The notes beneath the pieces are model-generated. The model was not told the origin of the DNA, made no database searches, and was given only the letters and a program-made list of their open reading frames with translations. Position numbers and translations under genes: made by a program. Positions 35,602-43,760 of a stretch of 64,000 bases of DNA are shown here, piece after piece. The stretch covers positions 206,017 to 270,016 of the forward strand of contig NZ_CABVLY010000008.1 in NCBI RefSeq assembly GCF_902498995.1, written 5' to 3'. Source of the stretch: Burkholderia anthina (lineage in GTDB: Bacteria > Pseudomonadota > Gammaproteobacteria > Burkholderiales > Burkholderiaceae). Each line of letters opens with the position of its first letter. The first letter of the stretch is position 1.

Positions 35602-36345
35602 ATGAACTCCGATTTCGGCAATGCGCCGCTTTATACGCAGGTCGAGGCCGCACTGGCCTCGGAAATCTCGGCCGGCACGCTGGCGCCGGGCAGCCAGCTT
35701 CCGCCCGAGGAGCGGCTGATCGAGCGGTTCGGCGTCAGCCGCACGACCGTGCGCAAGGCGGTCGAAAACCTCGTCGCGCGCGGTCTCGTCGAAATCCGGC
35801 GCGGCAAGGGCACGTTCGTCGCCGAGCCGAAGATCACGCAGGAGTTGACCGAGCTGACCGGCTTCGTCGAGGACATGCACGCGCTCGGCCGCACGCCGAG
35901 CGCGCGGCTCGTCGACAGGCACATCGTCGAAGCCGATGCCGCCGTCGCGCGGCAGCTCGCGTTGCCGCCCGGCACCGACGTGATGCGGATCCGGCGCGTG
36001 CGCCTGGCCGACGGCGTCGCCGTCTCGTTCGACGAAACCTACCTGCCGTGCGCGCTCGGCGAGAAGATCGTCGCGCACGATCTGGAAGCCGAGCCGATCT
36101 TCTCGTTGCTCGAGGAGCGCTACGACGTGCCGCTCGTCGACGCCGAATACCGGCTCGAAGCCGTCGCCGCACCGGCGGACGTCGCGCAGGCGTTGTCGAT
36201 CGCGCCCGGCAGTCCCGTCTTCCTGATCGAACGGACGTCGCATACGCACGCGCACCGGCCGGTCGACTTCGAGAAGCTCTATTACCGCGGCGACCTCATC
36301 CGTTTCGTCACGCGGCTGAGCCGCCGCGCGGGCGAGCGATCGTAA
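35602..36345 (+). CDS. GntR-family regulator (HutC type, UTRA domain)
   Basis: 247 residues. Winged HTH (about 8-75: APLYTQVEAALASEISAG, FGVSRTTVRKAVENLVARGL, then RRGKGTFVAEP) and a UTRA ligand domain from about 95 (VMRIRRVRLADG, PVDFEKLYYRGDLIRF). Start 35602 is chosen because the ATGs at 35590 and 35593 lie in the operator/-10 region. Followed after 13 bases by a TauE/SafE exporter, so gntR-tauE-DUF1634 looks like one unit; whether it also controls the flanking steroid genes is open. Confidence 0.9.
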   Translation: MNSDFGNAPLYTQVEAALASEISAGTLAPGSQLPPEERLIERFGVSRTTVRKAVENLVARGLVEIRRGKGTFVAEPKITQELTELTGFVEDMHALGRTPSARLVDRHIVEADAAVARQLALPPGTDVMRIRRVRLADGVAVSFDETYLPCALGEKIVAHDLEAEPIFSLLEERYDVPLVDAEYRLEAVAAPADVAQALSIAPGSPVFLIERTSHTHAHRPVDFEKLYYRGDLIRFVTRLSRRAGERS

Positions 36346-36358
36346 CGGGCGCGCCGTC

Positions 36359-37210
36359 ATGCAAGCGTGGTGGTTGTTCGTTGCCGCGTTCGGCGCCAGT
36401 GCGCTCGGCGGCGTGCTCGGGATGGCGAGCGGCATCTTCGTCGTGCCGTTGCTCACGCTGCTGTTCGGCGTCGATATCCAGACCGCGATCGGCGCGAGCA
36501 TCGTGTCGGTGATCGCGTGCTCGTGCAGCGGCGCCGCGTCGTTCCTGTCGGGGCGGCTGATCAACGTCCGGCTCGCGGTCGTGCTCGAAACCGCGACGAC
36601 GCTCGGCGCGCTCACCGGCGTGCTGCTGATCGGCCGCGTGCCGGCTTCGTTCCTGTATGCGCTGTTCGCGATCATTCTCGTGGTGTCCGCGAAGCAGATG
36701 CTGGCGCGGCGGCACGATGCGGTCGCTGACGGGCCGCCCGATGCCGCGAGCTGGGCCAGCGCGTTGCGTCTGCATGCGAGCTTTCCCGATCCCGTGTCCG
36801 GCCGAGATATCGGCTACCAGGTCGGACGCGTGCCGTTCGGCATGGCGCTGATGTACGGCGCGGGGCTGATTTCCGCGTTGCTCGGGATCGGCTCCGGCGT
36901 GCTGAAGATTCCGGCGATGGACACGGCGCTGCGGCTGCCCATCAAGGTGTCGTCGGCCACGTCGAATTTCATGATCGGCGTGACGGCCGCCGCGAGCGCG
37001 GGCGCCTATTTCACGCGCGGCGACATCGATATCCGTCTTGCCGGGCCGATTGCGCTCGGCTCGGTGATCGGCGCGATCGTCGGCGCGCGGATGCTGATCC
37101 GTTTGCCGGCCGACAAGCTGCGCGTCTTTTTCGTCGTCGTGCTGTTGCTGCTCGCGGTCGAGATGTGCGTGAGCGCGCTCGGCGTTCACGCACCGGGAGG
37201 TGCCGCATGA
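36359..37210 (+). CDS. TauE/SafE-family anion exporter
   Basis: 283 residues, about eight TM helices, with duplicated halves: ASALGGVLGMASGIFVVPLL near residue 12 and GAGLISALLGIGSGVLKIPA near 165. The family exports sulfite or other small anions. It overlaps the DUF1634 gene (ATGA), the usual partner of this subfamily. The GntR regulator immediately upstream probably controls it. Confidence 0.88.
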   Translation: MQAWWLFVAAFGASALGGVLGMASGIFVVPLLTLLFGVDIQTAIGASIVSVIACSCSGAASFLSGRLINVRLAVVLETATTLGALTGVLLIGRVPASFLYALFAIILVVSAKQMLARRHDAVADGPPDAASWASALRLHASFPDPVSGRDIGYQVGRVPFGMALMYGAGLISALLGIGSGVLKIPAMDTALRLPIKVSSATSNFMIGVTAAASAGAYFTRGDIDIRLAGPIALGSVIGAIVGARMLIRLPADKLRVFFVVVLLLLAVEMCVSALGVHAPGGAA

Positions 37211-37551
37211 CGCGCGCCGTCAATGATGTCGAGCGTCGCGACCGGGCGGTTGCGATGCTGCTCCGGTACGGCACGGTGTGCGCGTGCGGGCTGATTGCGG
37301 CCGGGATGCTGCTCGGTGCGGGGTGGCCGGTGGCGGATGCCGGCGTGCTCGGCCGTGACGGCTATGCGCTCGCGAAAGCCGGCGTCGCGTTGTTTATTCT
37401 GCTGCCGGTGATGCGCGTCGCGTTGCTGACGGGGATTTTTCTGCGCGAGCGCGACTGGATTTATGCGGTGCTGTCGATGCTCGTGCTGGCGATCATCGCG
37501 GGCGGGGTGGTGGTTGGGGGGGCGGGGGTGAGTGGCGTCGTCATGGCGTGA
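37207..37551 (+). CDS. DUF1634 membrane protein
   Basis: 114 residues with three TM helices (YGTVCACGLIAAGMLLG, AKAGVALFILLPVMRVALL, AVLSMLVLAIIAGGVVVGG). DUF1634 proteins are encoded beside TauE/SafE transporters and probably form part of the transporter; the four-base overlap here supports that. Molecular role unproven. Confidence 0.88.
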   Translation: MTRAVNDVERRDRAVAMLLRYGTVCACGLIAAGMLLGAGWPVADAGVLGRDGYALAKAGVALFILLPVMRVALLTGIFLRERDWIYAVLSMLVLAIIAGGVVVGGAGVSGVVMA

Positions 37552-37567
37552 ATCCAGCCAGGAAAAC

Positions 37568-37598
37568 GCACCCGGCAGCCGACCCGGTCGCCGGGTGC
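37568..37598 (+). terminator. Hairpin after the gntR-tauE-DUF1634 unit
   Basis: GCACCCGGC (37568-37576) pairs with GCCGGGTGC (37590-37598), 9 bp with a 13-base loop, 17 bases after the DUF1634 stop. No U-run, so Rho-assisted or an RNA-stabilising structure. Confidence 0.4.
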
Positions 37599-37791
37599 CT
37601 GCGCCACACTTGACCGCCCACGCAATCAGCCACAACGCTCCCGCCAGCATCGGCGGACACGCTCCGCGACGTACCGACCGGATCTTAGCGATCTCGGCGA
37701 TCGTTGCGAACACATCCATGTCGGGTCTTTACCGATATCGCGTGACGCCCGTCCATCGCCCTCCGTATTCCCCCTGATCCGCGCGAGGCAA

Positions 37792-37860
37792 TCACACATC
37801 CCGCTCGCGCGCGACCCTGCGCAACGTCACGTCGATGAAACGTTTCGCCCGATGCATGCC
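37792..37860 (-). pseudogene. Possible C-terminal fragment of a LysR regulator
   Basis: The minus strand encodes AKRFIDVTLRRVARERDV then TGA, similar to the last helix of LysR proteins. No HTH or effector domain follows upstream. The surrounding 37600-38380 region (about 780 bases) has no convincing gene and a less regular codon pattern, consistent with decayed DNA. Weak call. Confidence 0.3.
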
Positions 37861-38311
37861 ATCTCGCCCGTCCGCACACCGCCGCGATGCGGAGCTGTTG
37901 ACGACCTCGCATGCTTGCCTGGCGTGCGTTGCGGCGTTCGCTGCGGGATGTCCCCAATCACGTGTGCGGCGACGAAGCGCCGAAAAAACGATGCGCGCCT
38001 GAAACATTTCCTCCAGTTCGATTACGCATAAGTGCAGATGTTTGACGCAGAGGCCCGCCCCGCACGGGTTCGTGCCGCATGGCACAGGCATTGCGATGAG
38101 GTCGGTGCCGCTCGTACCACCCGCGACTGGCCAGAAGAACGTATCGCGGGAGCGGCACGCAACGACATCGAAACTACGGGGATCGGATCGGGCCGCGGGG
38201 TGACGCCCGTCGCGTCGGACGCGTGATGCGTCGTATCGGCGACACGAAGGGCAGTGTGCGTTCGATCCGTCAAACAGCAAGCTTGCTTGCGAGGTGTCGT
38301 GCCGGGGGACG

Positions 38312-38325
38312 CGTCACGCGTGACG
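38312..38325. promoter_or_regulatory. 14-bp palindrome upstream of the outer-membrane protein gene
   Basis: CGTCACG at 38312-38318 is the reverse complement of 38319-38325; it ends 55 bases before the GTG start of the next gene and could be an operator. No -35/-10 pair was identified with confidence. Confidence 0.35.
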
Positions 38326-38380
38326 GGCAAGGACCGCACGCGGCGGGGCGACGCGCCCGGCGCGAGTCGGGGAGACGCTC

Positions 38381-39040
38381 GTGAAAATGACAGTGAACCA
38401 ATGGGCAGCGCTGGCGGTATTGTTCGCGGCCAGCGCACACGCGCAGGAAATCTACCTGCAGGGCGGCACGCAAGGGGTGGGGGTCGGCGCGGCCGTGAGC
38501 TTCAATTCGATGCTGGGTGCGCACGCGGATTTCAATGCGATCACCCTGTCGCGTGACTTTTCGGTGGCCGGCAACCGCTATCAGGACGATCTCAAGCTGC
38601 GGCAAGGCGGCCTGTACGCGGATATCTTTCCGTGGCGCGGCAGCGGCTTTCGCGCGACGCTCGGATTGCGCTTCAACAACGACGAAATCACCGGCGTATC
38701 GGTGCCGACCAACGGCACCTACGTGTTCGCCGGCAAGAGGTATCCGGCACTGCCCGGCATGTACGCCGTCGCGCAGGCGCGCTATCCGGACGTGATGCCG
38801 TACTTCGGGATCGGCTACGGGCACCGGCCGGCATCGAAAGGGTTGGGGTTCGTCGCCGACCTGGGCGTCGCATACGGGATCCCGCGATGTTCGTACACGC
38901 TGTCGCCGGCGCTCGCTGCCGCGGCCGGCCCGCAGAAGAGCCAGGTCCTGGTCGCCAGCGGTCTCGACGACCTGAACCATATGATGTCGCGCTACCGGTG
39001 GTATCCGGTCCTGCAGATCGGGATCTCGTACCGGTTCTGA
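38381..39040 (+). CDS. Outer-membrane beta-barrel-like protein
   Basis: 219 residues: a signal peptide (about 1-21, ending FAASAHA, then QEIYLQGG) and alternating amphipathic strands with a terminal LQIGISYRF, the aromatic C-terminus recognised by the BAM complex. About eight strands are plausible. No named family recognised with confidence. GGGGAGA precedes GTG 38381. Its place inside the steroid region could mean a porin for hydrophobic compounds, but that is speculative. Confidence 0.75.
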   Translation: MKMTVNQWAALAVLFAASAHAQEIYLQGGTQGVGVGAAVSFNSMLGAHADFNAITLSRDFSVAGNRYQDDLKLRQGGLYADIFPWRGSGFRATLGLRFNNDEITGVSVPTNGTYVFAGKRYPALPGMYAVAQARYPDVMPYFGIGYGHRPASKGLGFVADLGVAYGIPRCSYTLSPALAAAAGPQKSQVLVASGLDDLNHMMSRYRWYPVLQIGISYRF

Positions 39041-39321
39041 GCCGTGCGTGCTGTTACGGCGTAGCCGTGCGACGGTCGGGTGCGGGCTCGGCCGTCGGAC
39101 GGGCTGCGCGGGTGGGGTTGCGCTGCGCGCCGGACGTTATGCGCGTGTCTCGGCCGCCCGCCAGTGAATGGCCATTCGGCCGTCTTTTTTGCCGCGTCGA
39201 TTCCGCTTACCTTGTGTCACAGCAGTTCGATGCGTCGGGCCGGCGGCGGAAGGGTGGCGGATTCATGCCGTCCGCTGCCGCCGGCCAACGCCGACCACCG
39301 TCTTCCTTCCGGTCGCGACGA

Positions 39322-39371
39322 TGATAGCAATGCTTGCAATTCACCGTCGAAACGCTATCATTGATAGCAAT
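39322..39371. promoter_or_regulatory. FitA-type operator of the toxin-antitoxin pair
   Basis: TGATAGCAAT occurs twice, at 39322-39331 and 39362-39371 (40 bp apart), and the second copy is part of an inverted repeat GCTATCA (39354-39360) - T - TGATAGC (39362-39368). TGCTATCA/TGATAGCA half-sites are those recognised by gonococcal FitAB, as recalled from the published operator. It ends 16 bases before fitA. The rest of 39041-39321 holds no gene. Confidence 0.7.
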
Positions 39372-39387
39372 CTGGAGGGAGGGACCC

Positions 39388-39624
39388 ATGGCAAATCTTC
39401 TGGTGCGTAACGTGGATGACAGTATCGTTCAGAGCCTGCGCGAGCAGGCTGCGGCCAACGGCAGGAGCGCCGAGGCCGAACATCGGGCCATCCTGGCCGA
39501 TGCGCTCGGCCGGCCGAAGCGACGGACATTCGCGCAGGTGCTGATGAGCATGCCGGACGTCGGCGAAGACGCGGATTTCCAACGTGTTCAGGATTCCGGC
39601 GAGGTCAGGCGTGTTTTTGATTGA
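39388..39624 (+). CDS. fitA: FitA-like ribbon-helix-helix antitoxin
   Basis: 78 residues: NLLVRNVDDSIVQSLREQAA at the N-terminus is the RHH DNA-binding fold of the FitA/Arc type, followed by AANGRSAEAEHRAILADAL and a tail that should wrap the PIN toxin. GGAGGG directly upstream fixes ATG 39388. It overlaps the toxin gene by 14 bases. Represses its own operon together with the toxin. Confidence 0.9.
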   Translation: MANLLVRNVDDSIVQSLREQAAANGRSAEAEHRAILADALGRPKRRTFAQVLMSMPDVGEDADFQRVQDSGEVRRVFD

Positions 39625-40027
39625 TACGAACGTCATCAGCGAGATCAGAAAGGGCAAGCGAACCAACCGCGGCGTGCGCGCATTCTTCCGGCAGGCCGAG
39701 GCCGACGCGAGCCCGCTTTACCTGTCGGTCGTCACGGTGGCCGAACTTCGGCGCGGCGTCGATCTGATCCGTCATCGCGGCGATCACCAGCAGGCGTCGG
39801 CGCTCGAGGCCTGGATGGCGATGATCCTGTCCGGCTATGCGTCGAACATCCTGCCGGTCGATATCGAGACCAGCCAGACGTGGGGCCATCTGCGCGTGCC
39901 CGATCCGACCCACGAACTCGACAAACTGATCGCGGCCACCGCGCTGATCAACGATCTCACGGTCGTCACGCGCAATGTCGACGATTTCGCCCGCACCGGC
40001 GTCCGGTTGTTGAACCCTTTCGACTGA
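39611..40027 (+). CDS. fitB: FitB-like PIN-domain toxin
   Basis: 138 residues from GTG 39611 (GAGG upstream). PIN acidic residues are present: Asp5 in FLIDTNVISE, Glu in VTVAELRRG, Asp in HELDKLIAATALIN and the NVDDFARTGV end. PIN toxins are Mg-dependent ribonucleases kept inactive by the antitoxin. All catalytic acids are intact, so the pair looks functional. Located between the two steroid blocks. Confidence 0.9.
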   Translation: MFLIDTNVISEIRKGKRTNRGVRAFFRQAEADASPLYLSVVTVAELRRGVDLIRHRGDHQQASALEAWMAMILSGYASNILPVDIETSQTWGHLRVPDPTHELDKLIAATALINDLTVVTRNVDDFARTGVRLLNPFD

Positions 40028-40031
40028 TCCG

Positions 40032-40052
40032 GGTTGCCGCGGCACGGCAACC
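40032..40052 (+). terminator. Short hairpin after fitB
   Basis: GGTTGCCG (40032-40039) pairs with CGGCAACC (40045-40052), 5-base loop, four bases after the toxin stop. No U-run. Confidence 0.45.
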
Positions 40053-40226
40053 TCCCGCCGCCTTCCGCTTTCTTCGTCGCGCGTAGCCCGCTCAGCCGGG
40101 CTTTCGCGCGCGCCGGCACCGCGCGGATTCCCCTCCGCCTCTCGTCCCAACAGACGATGTGACGCCATCCCCGAGCGGCCAGAATCCTTTCACGAACAAC
40201 GGATTCTGAACCTGGAGGAGGCCGAC

Positions 40227-41123
40227 ATGATCGATGTCCGTGCACTCGGCTACGTCGTCGTCGAGGCGGCCCGCGTCGATGCGTGGCGCCGCTACGCCGA
40301 AGACGTGCTGGGCATGCAGGCGCTCGACGCGCCCGACGGCGCGCTGTACCTGAAGATGGACGAGCGCGATTTCCGCTACGTGATCGTCCCCGGCGCGACC
40401 GACCGCTATTTCGCATCGGGCTGGGAATTGCCCGACGGCGCCGCGTTCGACGCCGCGCTGGCTGCGCTGCAGCGGGCGGGCGTCGAAGCGGTGCGCGCCA
40501 CGCGCGACGAAGCCGCGCTGCGCCGCGTGCAGGCGATGGCGTGGTGCACCGACCCGTCGGGCAACCGGCACGAGCTGTACTGGGGCCCGCGCTGCGACTT
40601 TCGCCGCTTCGCGTCGCCGCTCGGCGTCGCGCGTTTCGTCACCGGCGACATGGGCCTGGGCCACGCGGTGCTGCCCGCGCCGCAGTTCGACGCGACCGAC
40701 GCGTTCGTGCGCGGCGTGCTGGGCTTCGAGCTGTCCGACATCTACCGCGTGAAGTTCACGCCCGATCCCGCCGAACCCGAAAAGCGCATCCACTTCATGC
40801 ACTGCCGCAACGCGCGCCATCACAGCCTCGCGCTGTTCGAGATGGCGGTGCCGTCGGGCTGCGTGCACGTGATGGCCGAAGTCGACTCGATGGACGAAGT
40901 CGGCCGCGCGCTCGACCGGGTCGCCGCGCACGACGTGAAGCTGTCGGCGACGCTCGGCCGGCACTGCAACGACCAGATGATCTCGTTCTACATGAAGACC
41001 CCCGGCGGCTTCGATCTCGAATACGGCTTCGGCGGCCTCACGGTCGACTGGTCGAAGCACGCCGTGTTCGAGGCCACCCAGGTGAGCCAGTGGGGCCACG
41101 ACTTCAGCATCGGATACCGGTAA
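40227..41123 (+). CDS. hsaC: HsaC-like extradiol dioxygenase (3,4-DHSA dioxygenase)
   Basis: 298 residues, two VOC modules as in type I extradiol dioxygenases (BphC length). Iron ligands are in place: His146 (GLGHAVL), His214 (CVHVMAEV) and Glu265 (FDLEYGF), with catalytic His199 in ARHHSLAL. HsaC/TesB cleaves the catechol made by HsaAB from steroid ring A. GGAGGAGG precedes the ATG. First gene of a tightly spaced run to 55013, nearly all gaps below 45 bases. Confidence 0.87.
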   Translation: MIDVRALGYVVVEAARVDAWRRYAEDVLGMQALDAPDGALYLKMDERDFRYVIVPGATDRYFASGWELPDGAAFDAALAALQRAGVEAVRATRDEAALRRVQAMAWCTDPSGNRHELYWGPRCDFRRFASPLGVARFVTGDMGLGHAVLPAPQFDATDAFVRGVLGFELSDIYRVKFTPDPAEPEKRIHFMHCRNARHHSLALFEMAVPSGCVHVMAEVDSMDEVGRALDRVAAHDVKLSATLGRHCNDQMISFYMKTPGGFDLEYGFGGLTVDWSKHAVFEATQVSQWGHDFSIGYR

Positions 41124-41132
41124 GCCAGCACG

Positions 41133-42026
41133 ATGACGATGAAACCTCTCGACAAGACGATGTCCGCGCGCGACGTGGTCGCGCAACTCGCCGACGGCAT
41201 GACGATCGGCATCGGCGGGTGGGGGCCGCGGCGCAAGCCGATGGCATTGGTGCGCGAGATCGCGCGCTCGAACCTGACGGACCTGACGATCGTCGCGTAC
41301 GGCGGCGCCGACATCGGCCTGCTGTGCGCGGCCGGCAAGGTACGCAAGGCGGTGTTCGGCTTCGTGTCGCTCGACGTGATCCCGCTCGAACCGCATTTCC
41401 GCCGGGCTCGCGAACAGGGCCGCGTCGACGTGCTGGAACTCGACGAAGGGATGCTGCAGCTCGGCCTGCGCGCGGCCGCCGCACGCCTGCCGTTCCTGCC
41501 GACGCGCGCCGGGCTCGGCACCGCGCTGCTCGATCACGCGCCGCAGCTGCGCACGGTGCAATCGCCGTACGACGACGGCGAAACGCTGCTCGCGATGCCG
41601 GCGATCGAACTCGACGTCGCGCTGCTGCATGCGAACGCGGCCGACCGGATGGGCAACACGCGCATCGACGGCCCCGATCCGTTCTTCGACGCGTGGATGG
41701 CGCGCGCGGCGAAGCGCTGCTACGTGTCCGCGGAAACGGTCGACGCATCGCTCGCGAGCGACGACCTCGACGCCGCGCGCCGCAACCCGTTCGAGCGCTC
41801 GCTCGTCACGGGCGTGGTGCACGCGCCGGGCGGCGCGCACCCGACCTCGTGCGGGCCGGCCTACGGCTGGGACCTGCCGCACCTGCGCGCGTACTGCGCG
41901 AGCGCGGAAGACGATGCGAAGACGGCGGCGTACCTGCGCGACGTGGTCGGCCAGGACGAACGTCAGTACCTCGAAGGCGTCGGCGGGCTGTCGCACGTGA
42001 CGACGCTGCCGTTGCCGATTCTGTAA
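41133..42026 (+). CDS. ipdA: CoA-transferase-like subunit A, IpdA type
   Basis: 297 residues of the class I CoA-transferase alpha fold: MSARDVVAQLADGMTIGIGGWGPRRKPM and AYGGADIGLLCAAGKVRK. In steroid degraders IpdAB is not a transferase but opens ring C of the COCHEA-CoA ester by hydrolysis. The beta partner follows after 10 bases. Assigned to IpdA from similarity plus the EchA20-, IpdC- and FadA6-like neighbours. Confidence 0.83.
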   Translation: MTMKPLDKTMSARDVVAQLADGMTIGIGGWGPRRKPMALVREIARSNLTDLTIVAYGGADIGLLCAAGKVRKAVFGFVSLDVIPLEPHFRRAREQGRVDVLELDEGMLQLGLRAAAARLPFLPTRAGLGTALLDHAPQLRTVQSPYDDGETLLAMPAIELDVALLHANAADRMGNTRIDGPDPFFDAWMARAAKRCYVSAETVDASLASDDLDAARRNPFERSLVTGVVHAPGGAHPTSCGPAYGWDLPHLRAYCASAEDDAKTAAYLRDVVGQDERQYLEGVGGLSHVTTLPLPIL

Positions 42027-42036
42027 AGGAGCGCCT

Positions 42037-42834
42037 GTGAGCGAATCTCTCGACCATTCCCTCGCGGAACTGATGATCGTCGCGTCGGCGCGACTCTGGC
42101 GCGACGACGGCGAAGTGCTGGCGACCGGCATCGGCACGGGCCCGCGGCTCGCGGCCGGCCTCGCGCGGCTCGCCTACAACAACGGGCTGATGCTGACCGA
42201 CGGCGAAGCGTATCTCGTCGAGGAGCCGGTTCCGCTTGGGGCCCGTCCAGACGGCTATCGCGTGAAGGCGAGCGGCTGGATGACCTACGAACGCGTGTTC
42301 GACTGCCTGTGGCACGGCCGCCGCCATGCGCTCGTGATGCCGACGCAGATCGACCGCTTCGGCCAGGCGAACATCTCGTGGCTCGGCGACGACTACGCTC
42401 GCCCGAAAACCCAACTGCTCGGCGCGCGCGGCTTTCCGGGCAACTCGACGAACCACGCGAACTCGTTCTTCGTCAGCGGTCACGGTAAACGCACGTTCGT
42501 CGAAGGCGAAGTCGACATGGTGTGCACGGTCGGCTACAACCCGGCCCGCCGGCTGCCTGGCATGAAGACCTTCGTCGACCTGCGCAGCATCGTCACCGAC
42601 CTGTGCGTGATGGATTTCGGCGGGCCGGACCACGCGATCCGCGTGCGCTCGCTGCATCCGGGCGTGAGCTTCGACGAGGTGCAGGACGCGACGGGCTTCC
42701 CGCTGGTCGCGCATCCGGCACTCGGCACGACGGCCGCACCGGGCGCGGAAGACCTGCGCATCGTGCGTGCGCTCGACCCTCACAACCTGCGCGCGACGAT
42801 CGTGCGCAACAACCCGGCGCCGCGCCGCGGATGA
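42037..42834 (+). CDS. ipdB: CoA-transferase-like subunit B, IpdB type
   Basis: 265 residues; beta-subunit fold with MIVASARLWRDDGEVLATGIGTGPRL at the start (read in two parts) and GNSTNHANSFFVSGHGKRTF in the centre. GTG 42037 with AAAGGAG upstream. Forms the active heteromer with the preceding subunit. The catalytic Glu of ordinary transferases (typically in an ENG motif) is not seen; a Glu lies in YLVEEPVP near residue 62. Confidence 0.83.
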   Translation: MSESLDHSLAELMIVASARLWRDDGEVLATGIGTGPRLAAGLARLAYNNGLMLTDGEAYLVEEPVPLGARPDGYRVKASGWMTYERVFDCLWHGRRHALVMPTQIDRFGQANISWLGDDYARPKTQLLGARGFPGNSTNHANSFFVSGHGKRTFVEGEVDMVCTVGYNPARRLPGMKTFVDLRSIVTDLCVMDFGGPDHAIRVRSLHPGVSFDEVQDATGFPLVAHPALGTTAAPGAEDLRIVRALDPHNLRATIVRNNPAPRRG

Positions 42835-42842
42835 GGTCCGAC

Positions 42843-43760
42843 ATGGAAGCGACCCAGATGACGTTCGGCGACGGTGTCGTCGACTACGCGGTCGAGGACG
42901 GCATCGCGACGATCACGATGAACCGTCCCGAGTATCACAACGCGCAGAACTCGAAGATGACCTATGCGCTCGACGCGGCGTTCCGGCGCGCGGCGCACGA
43001 CGACGCGGTGAAGGCGATCGTGCTCGCGGGCGCCGGCAAGCATTTCTCGGCGGGCCACGACATCGGCACGCCGGGCCGCGACATCCACGAGTCGTTCGAG
43101 CGCGCGTCGCTGTGGTACGACCACGTCGACAAGGCGGGCGGCGAATTCCTCTATGCACGCGAGCAGGAGGTGTATCTCGGGATGTGCCGGCGCTGGCGCG
43201 ACCTGCCGAAGCCGACCATCGCGATGGTGCATGGCGCGTGCATCGCGGGCGGGTTGATGCTCGCGTGGGTGTGCGACCTGATCGTCGCGTCGGAGGATGC
43301 GTTCTTCGCGGATCCGGTCGTGCGGATGGGGATTCCGGGCGTCGAGTATTTCGCGCATGCGTACGAGCTGAACCCGCGCATCGCGAAGGAATTCCTGTTC
43401 CTCGGCGAGCGGATGCCGGCCGAGCGCGCGTACCAGATGGGGATGGTCAACCGCGTGGTGCCGCGCGAGCGGCTGCGCGACGCGACCTACGCGATCGCCG
43501 CGAAGATCGCGACGATGCCGCGCCTCGGCCTCACGCTGACCAAGCAGGCGCTGAACCACGTCGAGGAACTGCAGGGCAAGCGCGCGGCGATGGACGCGGC
43601 ATTCGCGTGGCATCACTTCGCGCATGCGCACAACGAACTCGTGAGCGGCGACCGCCTCGGCGGGTACGACGCGCGCAAGATGGCCAGCTCGCAGCGCAAG
43701 GCCGGCGACGAAGAGCAGGGCGAAGCCGCACCGGCCGCCGTCAACGGAGCCGCCGCATGA
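42843..43760 (+). CDS. Enoyl-CoA hydratase/isomerase family protein
   Basis: 305 residues, crotonase fold: ITMNRPEYHNAQNSKMTYAL, oxyanion-hole segment GAGKHFSAGHDIGTPGRD, and VHGACIAGGLMLAWVCDLI. Longer than a normal crotonase because of an Ala/Lys-rich C-terminal tail. Probably hydrates an unsaturated ring C/D-derived CoA ester, as ScdY-type hydratases do in Comamonas; the step is inference. ATG 42843 (GAGG six bases upstream) preferred to ATG 42831, which overlaps ipdB. Confidence 0.82.
   Translation: MEATQMTFGDGVVDYAVEDGIATITMNRPEYHNAQNSKMTYALDAAFRRAAHDDAVKAIVLAGAGKHFSAGHDIGTPGRDIHESFERASLWYDHVDKAGGEFLYAREQEVYLGMCRRWRDLPKPTIAMVHGACIAGGLMLAWVCDLIVASEDAFFADPVVRMGIPGVEYFAHAYELNPRIAKEFLFLGERMPAERAYQMGMVNRVVPRERLRDATYAIAAKIATMPRLGLTLTKQALNHVEELQGKRAAMDAAFAWHHFAHAHNELVSGDRLGGYDARKMASSQRKAGDEEQGEAAPAAVNGAAA

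Noticed and set aside
37792..38280. 162-codon minus-strand protein in the region after DUF1634
   Set aside because: Irregular codon use and no consistent domain; only the last 22 codons resemble a LysR end, recorded as a possible fragment.
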